From positions 124,001-188,000 of the forward strand of contig NZ_JABCQG010000004.1 in the NCBI RefSeq assembly GCF_015244565.1: a DNA stretch of 64,000 nucleotides, written 5' to 3'. Position 1 is the first letter of the stretch; each line of letters starts with the position of its first letter. This document shows positions 8,138-18,012 of this stretch, one piece after another. The DNA comes from Gluconobacter vitians (GTDB lineage: Bacteria > Pseudomonadota > Alphaproteobacteria > Acetobacterales > Acetobacteraceae). The translations under genes and the position numbers were made by a program. The notes under the pieces are model-generated. The model saw only the letters and a program-made list of their open reading frames with translations. It was not told the DNA's origin and did no database searches.

Positions 8138-9736
8138 ATGGCCCTCTTTCCCATTCACCATCTCGCCGATGCCGCCAGCGAAGGGCTGGCCGTTCTGTAT
8201 CAGGGCCGGATCATCGAGGCCAACAGGCCGCTCCTTTCCTGCATCGGAACCAGTCTGCAGAACTTCCCTGCCCTGCGCGACATCCTTCCCGGCGCTCTCA
8301 AGGCCTCACCAGACAACAGTTATCGTCCCGGTGTGCTCAGAACCCTGGAAGGACAGACCCTTCATGTCCAGTTCAGACTAACGCCCCTGCGCCGTCCAGA
8401 CCAGGATTGCCTGGCCCTGGCCATCATGTTCCCCCATGCCATGGCTGCCCTTTTCGAGGCCTCCGCTCTAGACACCGCGACAAGCCTGTGCGGAAAAGAC
8501 GAGTTCCGGAAAAGTCTCGCAGCCCTCTTTGGAAACGGCACAATCCGGCAGCCCGCAGGCATCCTCCTGCATGCCAACATCAACCGCTTCCACACGATCA
8601 GCGAACGTTACGGTACACTGGTCGCCGGTCAGGTCCTGACTGAACTGGGACAGCGGCTGAGGACGTTCCTGACCGATGACTGTATCATCGCGCGGTTGGA
8701 CAATGATGAATTCGGTATTTTCTGCCCCTTCCCCTATGCGCATCCGGCTCAGGCGACCCGCTGGGCCCAGATCATCCGCGATGTTTTTCACACGACCCTG
8801 TCAGTCGCAGGACACAGGATCCATGTGACGGCCAGTATCGGCTGCTGTGTCATTCCGTTTGATACCTATCGCTTTGAGACGGCATGCCATTACGCCGAAC
8901 TGGCCCTGAACGAGGCCCGCCGTCTCCAGTCATCAGACTGGGTGAGATTCAATCCGGTCATGCAGGCAGACATCCAGCATCGTTCCGAACTGGAACATGA
9001 CCTGCAACGCGCGCTTGAGACGAACCAGTTCTTTCTGGAATTTCAGCCGCTCATCTGCCTCAAGACCAATACAGTTGAATGTGTTGAAGCTCTTCTGCGC
9101 TGGCAGCATCCTGTAAAAGGAGTGATCTCTCCGAACGAGTTCATCCCTATTGCAGAAGAAAGCGGCCTTATTGTCCCGATCGGCCGCTGGGTTCTGCTTG
9201 AGGCCTGCGCACAGGCAAGCAGACTGCCGGAGCATATCAGGGTCGCCGTCAATATTTCTGCCGTCCAATTCCTGCATGATGACATGTATGCTGCCGTGAT
9301 CCAGACATTGTTCCAGACAGGTCTGGCCGCGAACCGGCTTGAACTTGAACTGACGGAAAGCATCTTTCTTGATGCCGTCCAGCGCAATCTGGAAACCATG
9401 AGCAAGATCCGTGCCCTTGGCGTCAAGATCGTCATGGATGATTTCGGGATCGGCTTTTCGAGCCTCAATTACCTGCGGAGTTTCCCGTTCGACCGGATCA
9501 AGATCGACCGGTCCTTCATACGGGACATGCTGAACGATCCACAGGCCGAAAGCATCGTCAGCGCCATCATGACACTGGGCCACGCCATGTCGATGGAGGT
9601 GGTCGCCGAAGGTGTGGAAACTGCTGCACAACTCGATATGCTGCGCCATACGTCCTGCAGTACGGCACAAGGTTTCCTGATGGGACGTCCCGCTCCGCTT
9701 GCCGATCTGACGGCTCTTCCGGGCATGAACGGCTAG
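8138..9736 (+). CDS. Cyclic-di-GMP phosphodiesterase with degenerate GGDEF and intact EAL domain
   Basis: The 532-residue cytoplasmic regulator has an N-terminal PAS-like region (about 1-105), a GGDEF domain (about 110-270) and an EAL domain (about 285-530). The GGDEF signature is DNDEF near residue 188, so diguanylate cyclase activity is unlikely. The EAL core is complete: EALLRW (about 317), the Asn in VNISAVQF, the ELTES glutamate, DDFGIGFSSL (about 434), the Lys in RIKIDRSF and the Glu in AEGVET. It should therefore hydrolyse c-di-GMP, with the degenerate GGDEF as a possible GTP-sensing module. ATG 8138 follows GGGA; the frame is open from 7955. In acetic acid bacteria c-di-GMP controls cellulose and exopolysaccharide production, which would fit the neighbouring glycan genes, but no direct link is shown. 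Confidence 0.88.
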   Translation: MALFPIHHLADAASEGLAVLYQGRIIEANRPLLSCIGTSLQNFPALRDILPGALKASPDNSYRPGVLRTLEGQTLHVQFRLTPLRRPDQDCLALAIMFPHAMAALFEASALDTATSLCGKDEFRKSLAALFGNGTIRQPAGILLHANINRFHTISERYGTLVAGQVLTELGQRLRTFLTDDCIIARLDNDEFGIFCPFPYAHPAQATRWAQIIRDVFHTTLSVAGHRIHVTASIGCCVIPFDTYRFETACHYAELALNEARRLQSSDWVRFNPVMQADIQHRSELEHDLQRALETNQFFLEFQPLICLKTNTVECVEALLRWQHPVKGVISPNEFIPIAEESGLIVPIGRWVLLEACAQASRLPEHIRVAVNISAVQFLHDDMYAAVIQTLFQTGLAANRLELELTESIFLDAVQRNLETMSKIRALGVKIVMDDFGIGFSSLNYLRSFPFDRIKIDRSFIRDMLNDPQAESIVSAIMTLGHAMSMEVVAEGVETAAQLDMLRHTSCSTAQGFLMGRPAPLADLTALPGMNG

Positions 9737-11143
<1,407 letters not shown>

Positions 11144-11154
11144 GCGGCCGGATC

Positions 11155-12057
11155 GTGCGTCTACTGATCACGGGTCTTGGCGGCTTTGTCGGGCAACACC
11201 TGAAGTCCCGGCTTGAGATGCGCTTTCCCGATTGCGAGATCCTGCCGGGCATTCCTGACATCAGGGATGCCCGCGCGGTCAATGACAGCATCGCAGATGG
11301 CCGGCCGGAATGCTGCATCCACCTCGCAGCCATTTCGACCATCGGAAAAGCCCGGCAGTCGCCCGATGATACCTGGGCCGTCAATCTGCAGGGCACGCTC
11401 AACCTAGCGCGTGCCATGCTGCAACATGTCCCGGACGGTACGTTTCTCTTCGCTTCTACAGCGGAGGCCTATGGCACGACGTTCCAGCGCAACACTCCCC
11501 TTGATGAGAACGCCGTCCTTTCGCCAGCCAACACTTATGCTGCCACCAAAGCTGCTGCCGACCTGGCTCTGGGCGCCATGGCGCGGGACGGATTACGGAC
11601 CATCCGGATGCGTCCCTTTAATCATACGGGCCCTGGCCAGTCCCCGGATTTTGTCGTCCCGGCATTCGCCTCGCAGATTGCACGAATTGCAAAAGGTCAG
11701 CAGAAGCCTCAGATCCATGTGGGCAATCTTGATGCCGAGCGGGACTTTCTGGACGTCAGAGACGTCTGCGATGCTTATCTGGACGTTGTGGAACATCGCC
11801 TGTCTCTTCAGCCAGGCGCGATCTTCAACGTCTGTTCCGGACAGACCCGCTCCATCCGTTCCATTCTGGATAATTTGCTGCGTCTGAGTGGTGTGCAAGC
11901 GGAAATTACGATCGACCCTGCCCGGCTGCGTCCTTCAGACATCCCTGTTGCCGCCGGAGATGCATCACGTTTCAGAACTGCGCTGGGCTGGACGCCCCGG
12001 ATTTCATGGAACCAGACGCTGAACGATATCTACGAAGATCGTCTGAAGTCCGTTTAA
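11155..12057 (+). CDS. rmd: NAD(P)-dependent sugar reductase, probable GDP-4-keto-6-deoxy-D-mannose reductase
   Basis: This is an extended SDR of 300 residues with GLGGFVG at residues 7-13 and the catalytic Tyr128/Lys132 in TYAATKAAAD. NHTGPGQSPDFVVPAFA and ERDFLDVRDVCDAYL match Rmd-type reductases. Next to gmd, the most likely reaction is reduction of the 4-keto intermediate to GDP-D-rhamnose. A GDP-L-fucose synthase is less likely because the fold starts as in Rmd and no epimerase-type extension is visible. The start is a GTG at 11155, 11 bases after the gmd stop, without a strong ribosome site, which suggests translational coupling. Confidence 0.85.
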   Translation: MRLLITGLGGFVGQHLKSRLEMRFPDCEILPGIPDIRDARAVNDSIADGRPECCIHLAAISTIGKARQSPDDTWAVNLQGTLNLARAMLQHVPDGTFLFASTAEAYGTTFQRNTPLDENAVLSPANTYAATKAAADLALGAMARDGLRTIRMRPFNHTGPGQSPDFVVPAFASQIARIAKGQQKPQIHVGNLDAERDFLDVRDVCDAYLDVVEHRLSLQPGAIFNVCSGQTRSIRSILDNLLRLSGVQAEITIDPARLRPSDIPVAAGDASRFRTALGWTPRISWNQTLNDIYEDRLKSV

Positions 12058-12088
12058 GCCAACTTCGATCTTTCGGCTTTCAGGACAG

Positions 12089-12121
12089 GAAACCAGTTCC
12101 GGATTTACCAGAACCGGTTTC
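12089..12121. terminator. Hairpin between convergent rmd and glycosyltransferase
   Basis: GAAACCAGTTC at 12089-12099 pairs with GAACCGGTTTC at 12111-12121 with one mismatch, which becomes a G-U pair in the minus-strand transcript. The position between two convergent operons supports a terminator role; the T-tract is weak. Confidence 0.6.
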
Positions 12122-12146
12122 TCTCGTTCCGTAATGACGGGAAGAT

Positions 12147-15100
12147 CTAGAGCTTGCGGGCTTCAAGAACCCACAGTTCTTTCTGGTCATATGCCGGCAT
12201 CGCCACCTTGTGCGACGAAACGTGCAATCCGGTCTGGCGCAGCTCACCTGCTTCCATCGTCGGATCGTCCATAACCGTCAGAATATAACGGCCACCGGTC
12301 TTGAGAAGCTCGTGCGCTCTGGACGGTGCGAGCCTGCTGTCATCTGCCGCCAGCAGCAGATCCAGACTGCCCGGTCGAAGCGACTTTTCTCCCATCCCGT
12401 CAGCGTGACTGTATCCCCTGAGCCTAGACAACTCGGAAGAGAGAGCTTCCGAATTGTCCAGTTCATGGATGTGCAGGTCCTGAAGATAAAAAAGGGCCTC
12501 ATGCACCGTATTGACGCGCTGGCGACGCCACGGCGTTATCATGGCCTGTGCTACGGCCCCGACACGATTATCCGCCCCACAGTTCAGGCAGTAGATCCCC
12601 TTTCTCCAGTCATCGCGCGCCTGTTTTTCCTGACGCGGCCGACTTCCACAAACTGAACAGACGCCATCACCCAGAACATTCTGCAAGATCTGCCGGGCAC
12701 GGCTGGCGGAAAAGCGCGTCCGGACCACATTGGCACCGGAACGGATCAAGGTATGGCAAAGGCTTTCGTCATCCAGCAGACGGTTGACCGCATCCGCGAT
12801 CCCTGTGGACGTATCCGCAATCAGGGCTTCTTCCCCGTCGACAAGCTGGATACCTTCATTACCGCAGGACGTTGTCACAACCGGAATACCGGCCTGCAGG
12901 GACGTCACGATCTTGCCCTTTACGCCGGCACCATAGCGCAGCGGATTGACCGACACCCTGGCATGCTCGAAGTAGGGTTCCAGTTCCGGCACGAAACCCG
13001 TGACCTTGATGCGTTCACCCGCCAAGGCCTTTACGCTGTCAGGCGGCACATTACCGACAATCCAGAGTGTGCTGTCAGGATGTGTTTTCCAGACCAGAGG
13101 CATGATTTCCTGCCCAAGCCACAACGCAGCATCCACATTCGGCGTGTGATCAAAGCCACCGACGAAGATCAGGTCCTTCCTGTTCCCGAAATCAGCCGGA
13201 GCATCGACCAAGTCCGTATCCCCAAACAGGTAAGGCGGAACCACGGTCACATTCGCGTAGGGGACTTCTTCGAGAATATCCTGCTTTTCTTCCCCACTCG
13301 GCGTCAGAACGTGATCGACAACATCAAAAATCTTGAGCTCCAGAGGTTTGAGACGCTGTGATTCCTGCAGCGCCCAGATGCTTCCCTCCAGCTCGTAACG
13401 TCTCATCTCACGCAGATAGTGCAGATCGTGCGTATAATAGAGAATTGTCGCGCCCGTATGCTTGCGCAGCAATGGCAGGATCGGGAACGTTACATCCGGA
13501 CGCGCCGTCCAGATGAAATCAACATGAAGTCCGTATGTGCACAGCCAGTAATCAAGACGATCCGGCGCACAGAGGACTTCGACGCCCATCTGCTGCAAAG
13601 CGCTCGTATAGGGTTCAAGCGGCTTTCCATCCTGAGGCGCGTAAATGACCCGCAGTCCCAGTTCCCGCATCAGTCGCAGATACTGAAAGAGCGTTACTGC
13701 GCCTGCATGCTTGTCGTATTCCGGCACCTTGTCATCAATAACCAGAATGATGCCGCGTGAAGACGGCCGCTCACGACTGAGAAACGACGCCATGTCCGGT
13801 GCAGGCTGGGTTGCCAGAAGCGTCTGCCACTTGCGGCAGAATGTCGCATGGTTTTTCAGGGTCTGCCGGTCGCGGACTTCTGTTCCGTAAGACGCGCTGC
13901 CGTGATGAAACACTTCGCTGGCAGGCTGATAAACAACACGATACCCCGCATCGCGGATACTTGTCGCCAGATCAAACTCTTCATAGAAAGCCGGGGCATA
14001 ACGACTGTCGAACCCTGCCATTTCTTCAAACAGGCGCCGCCGCACAAGGAAACAGGCCCCCGTTACGACATCGACATCACGAACATAATTGTAGCAGCCC
14101 CGGTCAGGCCGGTCATTCTTGCCGAACGGATCTCCCCAGCCCGTGCCGTAAATGATGCCGCCCGCTTCCTGAACAGTGCCATTACCATTCAGCAGCTTGC
14201 AGCCGACAACACCGACCCGCGTGTCTGAATTCATGACGGACATCAGAGGTGCCAGCCAGTTCTTGCAGACCGTCGTATCGTTATTCAGGAACAGTATTTC
14301 GCGCCCACTGGCCTGACGTGCAGCAGTATTGCTGTTGGCCAGAAAGCCGAGATTTTCCTTGTTGATGATCAGTTTTGCACCATGAAGCCCAAGCTTTCTG
14401 GCAATCGGCCGTGCAGGCCGGTCATCCGCAATAATGACCTCATAAGCGGTTTTCCGCGTCATTAACATAACGGACGCCAGACAGCGCCAGGTGTCATAAT
14501 AATGACCGTACACCGGAATGATGATTGAAACTTCCGGGTTCTTTTCTTCAGGAAAAGTCAGGGTAAATGGCAGGGCAAGCTGCGGGTCTGCAAAGCGCTC
14601 CATATGCAGCGAGCAGGGCACGCCTTTTGCACAGCGCGCCTCCCGCAGATAGTGAGCCAGTGCGCCGAACTCGACCGAACCAGGATTGCGGGCGGCATAC
14701 CAGGCGGGATCAAACAGAGGATGCGGCCAGAAATTGGCCTGTTCACCATCCGATGCATAATGGGCCAGCGGATTGACGCCGTCCTTCAGAGCGGCCGCAT
14801 ATTCCTCCTGATAGGCCACCGGATCGAAAACAGCATTCGGCTTCAGACCGCCCTGCGGATCGCTGGCGAGAAAATGCTCGAGAGGGGTCTGCCGCTCCGC
14901 AATTTTTCCCGCCTGTCTGGAATAAAATGCCGTATCGAATAACGGATGGGGATCAGGCGTCCCGCGTCCGTTATGCGTGATATAATGCACAAGCGGATTA
15001 ACAGTAGCTTCTACTGGCAGGGCGGACATGTACCAGCTGCTGCTGAACAGGGGATGCGGGTCCAGTCCCTGTGCCGCGCCGGTCCAGTAATAATGCGCGA

Positions 15101-15644
15101 CCAGATCCGTGTCCGGCTGCAAGAGATGCGCATAGCGCGTGCGATACCAGTCCGCATCAAACAGCGCAGAGTCCCTGAGCAGGCCAATCCCGCGCTTTGC
15201 ACCCTGCCGCACCTGCACACGGGACCACAGACGCATGGTCAGCGTCCAGTAGGCCAGCTTGGCGGCACGACGCATGTGCTTGGCAAAAGTCGGATGACGG
15301 CTTGCAATCGCCCGGACACGCCGCCCCACTCTCCATGCCGTGGACTGCAGAAGGATGCGGTGCTCGCTCTGGATCTGCTCAAGCTGACGGCGGAGGTCGG
15401 CGTTCGTCACGGAAAGCGCCTGCATGTCCTCATCGGCTCGCGGGACATTTGCGACGATCTGTTCGAGATGACGTGCGTGCTCTTCACACTGATACGCACG
15501 ATGCATGGCATGGCCCAGCTGATCTTCGATCAGCGTGCGGACATGCTTTTCCACCTTTGCTTCACTGAGCCGCCATCCGGTCTTCACACCTGCTTCCGGT
15601 TCCTGCGGCGTCGGGACTGCTGTCTTTTCGTTCAGCTCAGCCAT
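12147..15644 (-). CDS. Large multidomain glycosyltransferase (repeats + GT2 + GT4 + zinc-ribbon-like tail)
   Basis: The 1165-residue protein is modular. Residues 25-100 form a coiled-coil-prone region. Residues about 160-335 hold five degenerate repeats built on LFD..WY, (NP)LxHY and a Gly-Pro-His-Pro ending. A GT2 domain (about 371-600) starts with EVSIIIPVYGH and has LFLNNDTT, VTGACFLV and EEFDLATSIRDAGYR. A GT-B/GT4-type domain (about 630-975) ends with YGAGVKGKIVTSLQAGIPVV. The tail (about 990-1165) has a Cys pattern C996-x2-C999-x19-C1019-x2-C1022, then a methyltransferase-like segment without a clear SAM motif. It probably adds two sugars to a surface glycan. The gene is last in a minus-strand operon and overlaps the kinase gene by 13 bases. 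Confidence 0.85.
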   Translation of the reverse strand: MAELNEKTAVPTPQEPEAGVKTGWRLSEAKVEKHVRTLIEDQLGHAMHRAYQCEEHARHLEQIVANVPRADEDMQALSVTNADLRRQLEQIQSEHRILLQSTAWRVGRRVRAIASRHPTFAKHMRRAAKLAYWTLTMRLWSRVQVRQGAKRGIGLLRDSALFDADWYRTRYAHLLQPDTDLVAHYYWTGAAQGLDPHPLFSSSWYMSALPVEATVNPLVHYITHNGRGTPDPHPLFDTAFYSRQAGKIAERQTPLEHFLASDPQGGLKPNAVFDPVAYQEEYAAALKDGVNPLAHYASDGEQANFWPHPLFDPAWYAARNPGSVEFGALAHYLREARCAKGVPCSLHMERFADPQLALPFTLTFPEEKNPEVSIIIPVYGHYYDTWRCLASVMLMTRKTAYEVIIADDRPARPIARKLGLHGAKLIINKENLGFLANSNTAARQASGREILFLNNDTTVCKNWLAPLMSVMNSDTRVGVVGCKLLNGNGTVQEAGGIIYGTGWGDPFGKNDRPDRGCYNYVRDVDVVTGACFLVRRRLFEEMAGFDSRYAPAFYEEFDLATSIRDAGYRVVYQPASEVFHHGSASYGTEVRDRQTLKNHATFCRKWQTLLATQPAPDMASFLSRERPSSRGIILVIDDKVPEYDKHAGAVTLFQYLRLMRELGLRVIYAPQDGKPLEPYTSALQQMGVEVLCAPDRLDYWLCTYGLHVDFIWTARPDVTFPILPLLRKHTGATILYYTHDLHYLREMRRYELEGSIWALQESQRLKPLELKIFDVVDHVLTPSGEEKQDILEEVPYANVTVVPPYLFGDTDLVDAPADFGNRKDLIFVGGFDHTPNVDAALWLGQEIMPLVWKTHPDSTLWIVGNVPPDSVKALAGERIKVTGFVPELEPYFEHARVSVNPLRYGAGVKGKIVTSLQAGIPVVTTSCGNEGIQLVDGEEALIADTSTGIADAVNRLLDDESLCHTLIRSGANVVRTRFSASRARQILQNVLGDGVCSVCGSRPRQEKQARDDWRKGIYCLNCGADNRVGAVAQAMITPWRRQRVNTVHEALFYLQDLHIHELDNSEALSSELSRLRGYSHADGMGEKSLRPGSLDLLLAADDSRLAPSRAHELLKTGGRYILTVMDDPTMEAGELRQTGLHVSSHKVAMPAYDQKELWVLEARKL

Positions 15645-16720
15645 GTCTCGGCTCCTTCCGCAACAAGATGCACGCCACTGGCCTGCGCGCCTGAGGTATT
15701 CAGACTTCGGATGACCTGTACACGCCGGTCAGGTGGAACAATGAACATCATGAAGCCACCGCCTCCCGCACCCGAGACCTTCCCGCCAATCGCCCCGTCC
15801 TTCATGGCCTGGGTATAGAGCGATTCAATCAGCGGATTGGAAATGCCACGTGCCGTGCTCTTTTTCGCTTTCCAGGAGCGATTGAGAATTTCAGCCATCT
15901 GCACGACATTGCCCTGCAACAGCGCATTCTTCATGTCATGGGCGTCCTGCTTGAGACGATGCATGTTGCGCATGGTCTCTTCCGTCACCTGAATCAGGCC
16001 CGAACGCTGCTCCGCAATAATGTCGGCAGAAGCCCGAGAGACGCCGGTAAACGCAATGACAAGCGAGGTCTCGACCTCGTTTCTTATCCCGTCCGAAATC
16101 CGGAGCGGGTTCACAATCACACGGTCATCGGCGAGAAACTCGATGAAATTCGTGCCGCCGAATGTTCCTGCATACTGGTCCTGCTTGCCACCCTGCAAAC
16201 CAAGATCCACACGCTCGATTTCGTAGGCCAGATGAGCCACGTCATAAGGGCCGAGCGGCAGATGCAGCAGCCTGACAAAGGCCTCCACAAGCGCCACAAC
16301 CAGCGCGGAAGACGACCCAAGTCCTGAACCAGGAGGCGCATCCACAAAGGACGTGATGCGCCACGGCTCTACCGGCACATTGAAGCGGCGGCTGATCCCC
16401 ACCAGAACGCCGGCATGAAGCTTCAAATTGGCCTGTTTCGGCACATCTTCATTGATCTGATCGACTGCAAATGCCTCATCCAGTTCCACATCTGGTGCGA
16501 CGAAATGCACACAGCCGTCCTGGGAGCGCTCAATGAACGCATAGGCATAGCGGTCAATCGTCGTGTTGAGCACGGCACCGCCAAAATCGTCACAATACGG
16601 ACTGAGATCCGTTCCACCGCCTGCAAGTCCAAGGCGCAACGGAACACGCGCACGAACAACGTCCCGCGTCCCGATAACAGAGCGCGCATGGGACGGGCGG
16701 GTATGAAACTCGATGTTCAC
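15632..16720 (-). CDS. hddA: GHMP-family sugar kinase, D-glycero-D-manno-heptose 7-phosphate kinase-like
   Basis: The 362-residue GHMP kinase has the N-terminal RARVPLRLGLAGGGTDLSPY, the ATP-binding motif PPGSGLGSSSAL at residues 129-140, and the C-terminal KVSGAGGGGFMMF. This layout matches HddA, which phosphorylates D-glycero-D-manno-heptose 7-phosphate at C1 in the GDP-heptose pathway. A fucose/fucosamine-type kinase is the main alternative. The neighbour upstream fuses the next two enzymes of the same pathway, which strongly favours HddA. The GTG start overlaps the upstream stop codon in a GTGA arrangement (16717-16720). Confidence 0.85.
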   Translation of the reverse strand: MNIEFHTRPSHARSVIGTRDVVRARVPLRLGLAGGGTDLSPYCDDFGGAVLNTTIDRYAYAFIERSQDGCVHFVAPDVELDEAFAVDQINEDVPKQANLKLHAGVLVGISRRFNVPVEPWRITSFVDAPPGSGLGSSSALVVALVEAFVRLLHLPLGPYDVAHLAYEIERVDLGLQGGKQDQYAGTFGGTNFIEFLADDRVIVNPLRISDGIRNEVETSLVIAFTGVSRASADIIAEQRSGLIQVTEETMRNMHRLKQDAHDMKNALLQGNVVQMAEILNRSWKAKKSTARGISNPLIESLYTQAMKDGAIGGKVSGAGGGGFMMFIVPPDRRVQVIRSLNTSGAQASGVHLVAEGAETWLS

Positions 16721-17934
16721 GGAAAGTCTTTCGTTTTAGAGATCAGCTCGGCAAGAGATGCAGGCCCCACCAGGATACCCCTGATGCCTGCGGCAGACGC
16801 GGCCTGCATGTCTGAAGGCTGATCACCATACAGCACGCAGTGTTCGGGCTTTATTTCCCAGCGTTTGAGAAGATCCAGGATCATGCCGGGTTCCGGCTTC
16901 CGGTCTGGACTATGCCCACGGTACTGCGGGAGTTTGGCGTCCGGATGGATCGGACAGTACCGCCAGTCCTCGATCGTGCCGCCATGTTCACGGACAGTCT
17001 CGATTACCCAGTCCATGAGTTGTGTCAGATCGGCTTCGGAGTAAAACCCGCGGGCGATCCCAGACTGGTTCGTCACAACAAACACATGATGGCCGCTATC
17101 GGTCATGCGCGCGATGGCCGAAAGTACGCCATCCTCCCACTCAAACCGCTCGCGTGTTCCGACCCAGCCGTGATCCCGGTTGATAACGCCGTCCCGGTCA
17201 AGGAAAACCGCAGGCCGCAGAAGGACTTCAGGCAGTTCCTGACCAGCCGCAACCAGATCATCGGGAAGTCCGATATCCCGGAAATATCCGGTCAGGCACA
17301 CACCGCGCAGTGCCTTCTCCTGCGCCAGTTTGGGAAGAACATCCTGTTCCAGGGAGCAGTTCGGCGTCAGGTGATCAAAGACCGAGTGGTCGAACAGGTA
17401 GATCCCGCTGTTGATAAGCCCTGACCGACCAGCCTGCTCCGCCTTGGGATGAAAGGACGCAACACATTCCCCGTCACTTTCCAGACGGACCTCACCATAG
17501 CGGTCCAGATCGTCAACTTCGCGCAGCAGCATCCAGTTTCCGCTGCGGGCCCTGGAGAGAAAACGCGAGAGATTGCAGGAAAATATGGAATCCCCATTAC
17601 ACAGGAGAAACCGCTCCTGCAGGTGTTCCCGCGCATGATAGAGCGCACCACCTGTGCCGGCCCGGAAAGGCTCGACACTGATCGTGATCTTCGCAGGCTT
17701 CGGCAGAAAGAGACGGATCTGTTCAACAGCCCGCTCGATTTCATGCGAAAGATGCCCTGCCAGAAGGACGAATTCCTCCACACCGAAGCGCTGCATTTCG
17801 CGCATCAGCCAGGCAAGAAACGGCCTGTCTCCACAGGTCATGAGCGGCTTGGGAAGCGACTGCGTCAGCGCGCCCAGCCGTGTCCCCAGACCGCCTACAA
17901 GAATGGCGCACTGCCGCACTGTTACACCGCTCAT
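16717..17934 (-). CDS. Bifunctional heptose-1-phosphate guanylyltransferase / heptose-bisphosphate phosphatase (HddC-GmhB fusion)
   Basis: The 405-residue protein joins two enzymes. Residues 1-235 are a nucleotidyltransferase with the pyrophosphorylase motif ILVGGLGTRLG, SLPKPLM and CNGDSIF; by context it is HddC, making GDP-heptose. Residues 240-400 are a HAD phosphatase of the GmhB/histidinol-phosphatase type, with FLDRDGVINRD (about 244-254), TNQSGIARG (288-296), RKPEPGM and GDQPSDMQAA (370-379). GmhB enzymes usually carry a Cys/His zinc loop; here CPIHP is present but the second Cys pair is absent (YRGHSPDRKPEPG). ATG 17934 is preferred because AAGGTGG lies just upstream; a GTG nine bases earlier is also possible. 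Translationally coupled to the kinase. Confidence 0.87.
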   Translation of the reverse strand: MSGVTVRQCAILVGGLGTRLGALTQSLPKPLMTCGDRPFLAWLMREMQRFGVEEFVLLAGHLSHEIERAVEQIRLFLPKPAKITISVEPFRAGTGGALYHAREHLQERFLLCNGDSIFSCNLSRFLSRARSGNWMLLREVDDLDRYGEVRLESDGECVASFHPKAEQAGRSGLINSGIYLFDHSVFDHLTPNCSLEQDVLPKLAQEKALRGVCLTGYFRDIGLPDDLVAAGQELPEVLLRPAVFLDRDGVINRDHGWVGTRERFEWEDGVLSAIARMTDSGHHVFVVTNQSGIARGFYSEADLTQLMDWVIETVREHGGTIEDWRYCPIHPDAKLPQYRGHSPDRKPEPGMILDLLKRWEIKPEHCVLYGDQPSDMQAASAAGIRGILVGPASLAELISKTKDFP

Positions 17935-18012
17935 GGCAGCCACCTTTTCGGGCCGTCACAGGGAAGCGGCAGTATGGAAAAAAACATTCTCATCACTTCA
18001 GAAATCAGACAG

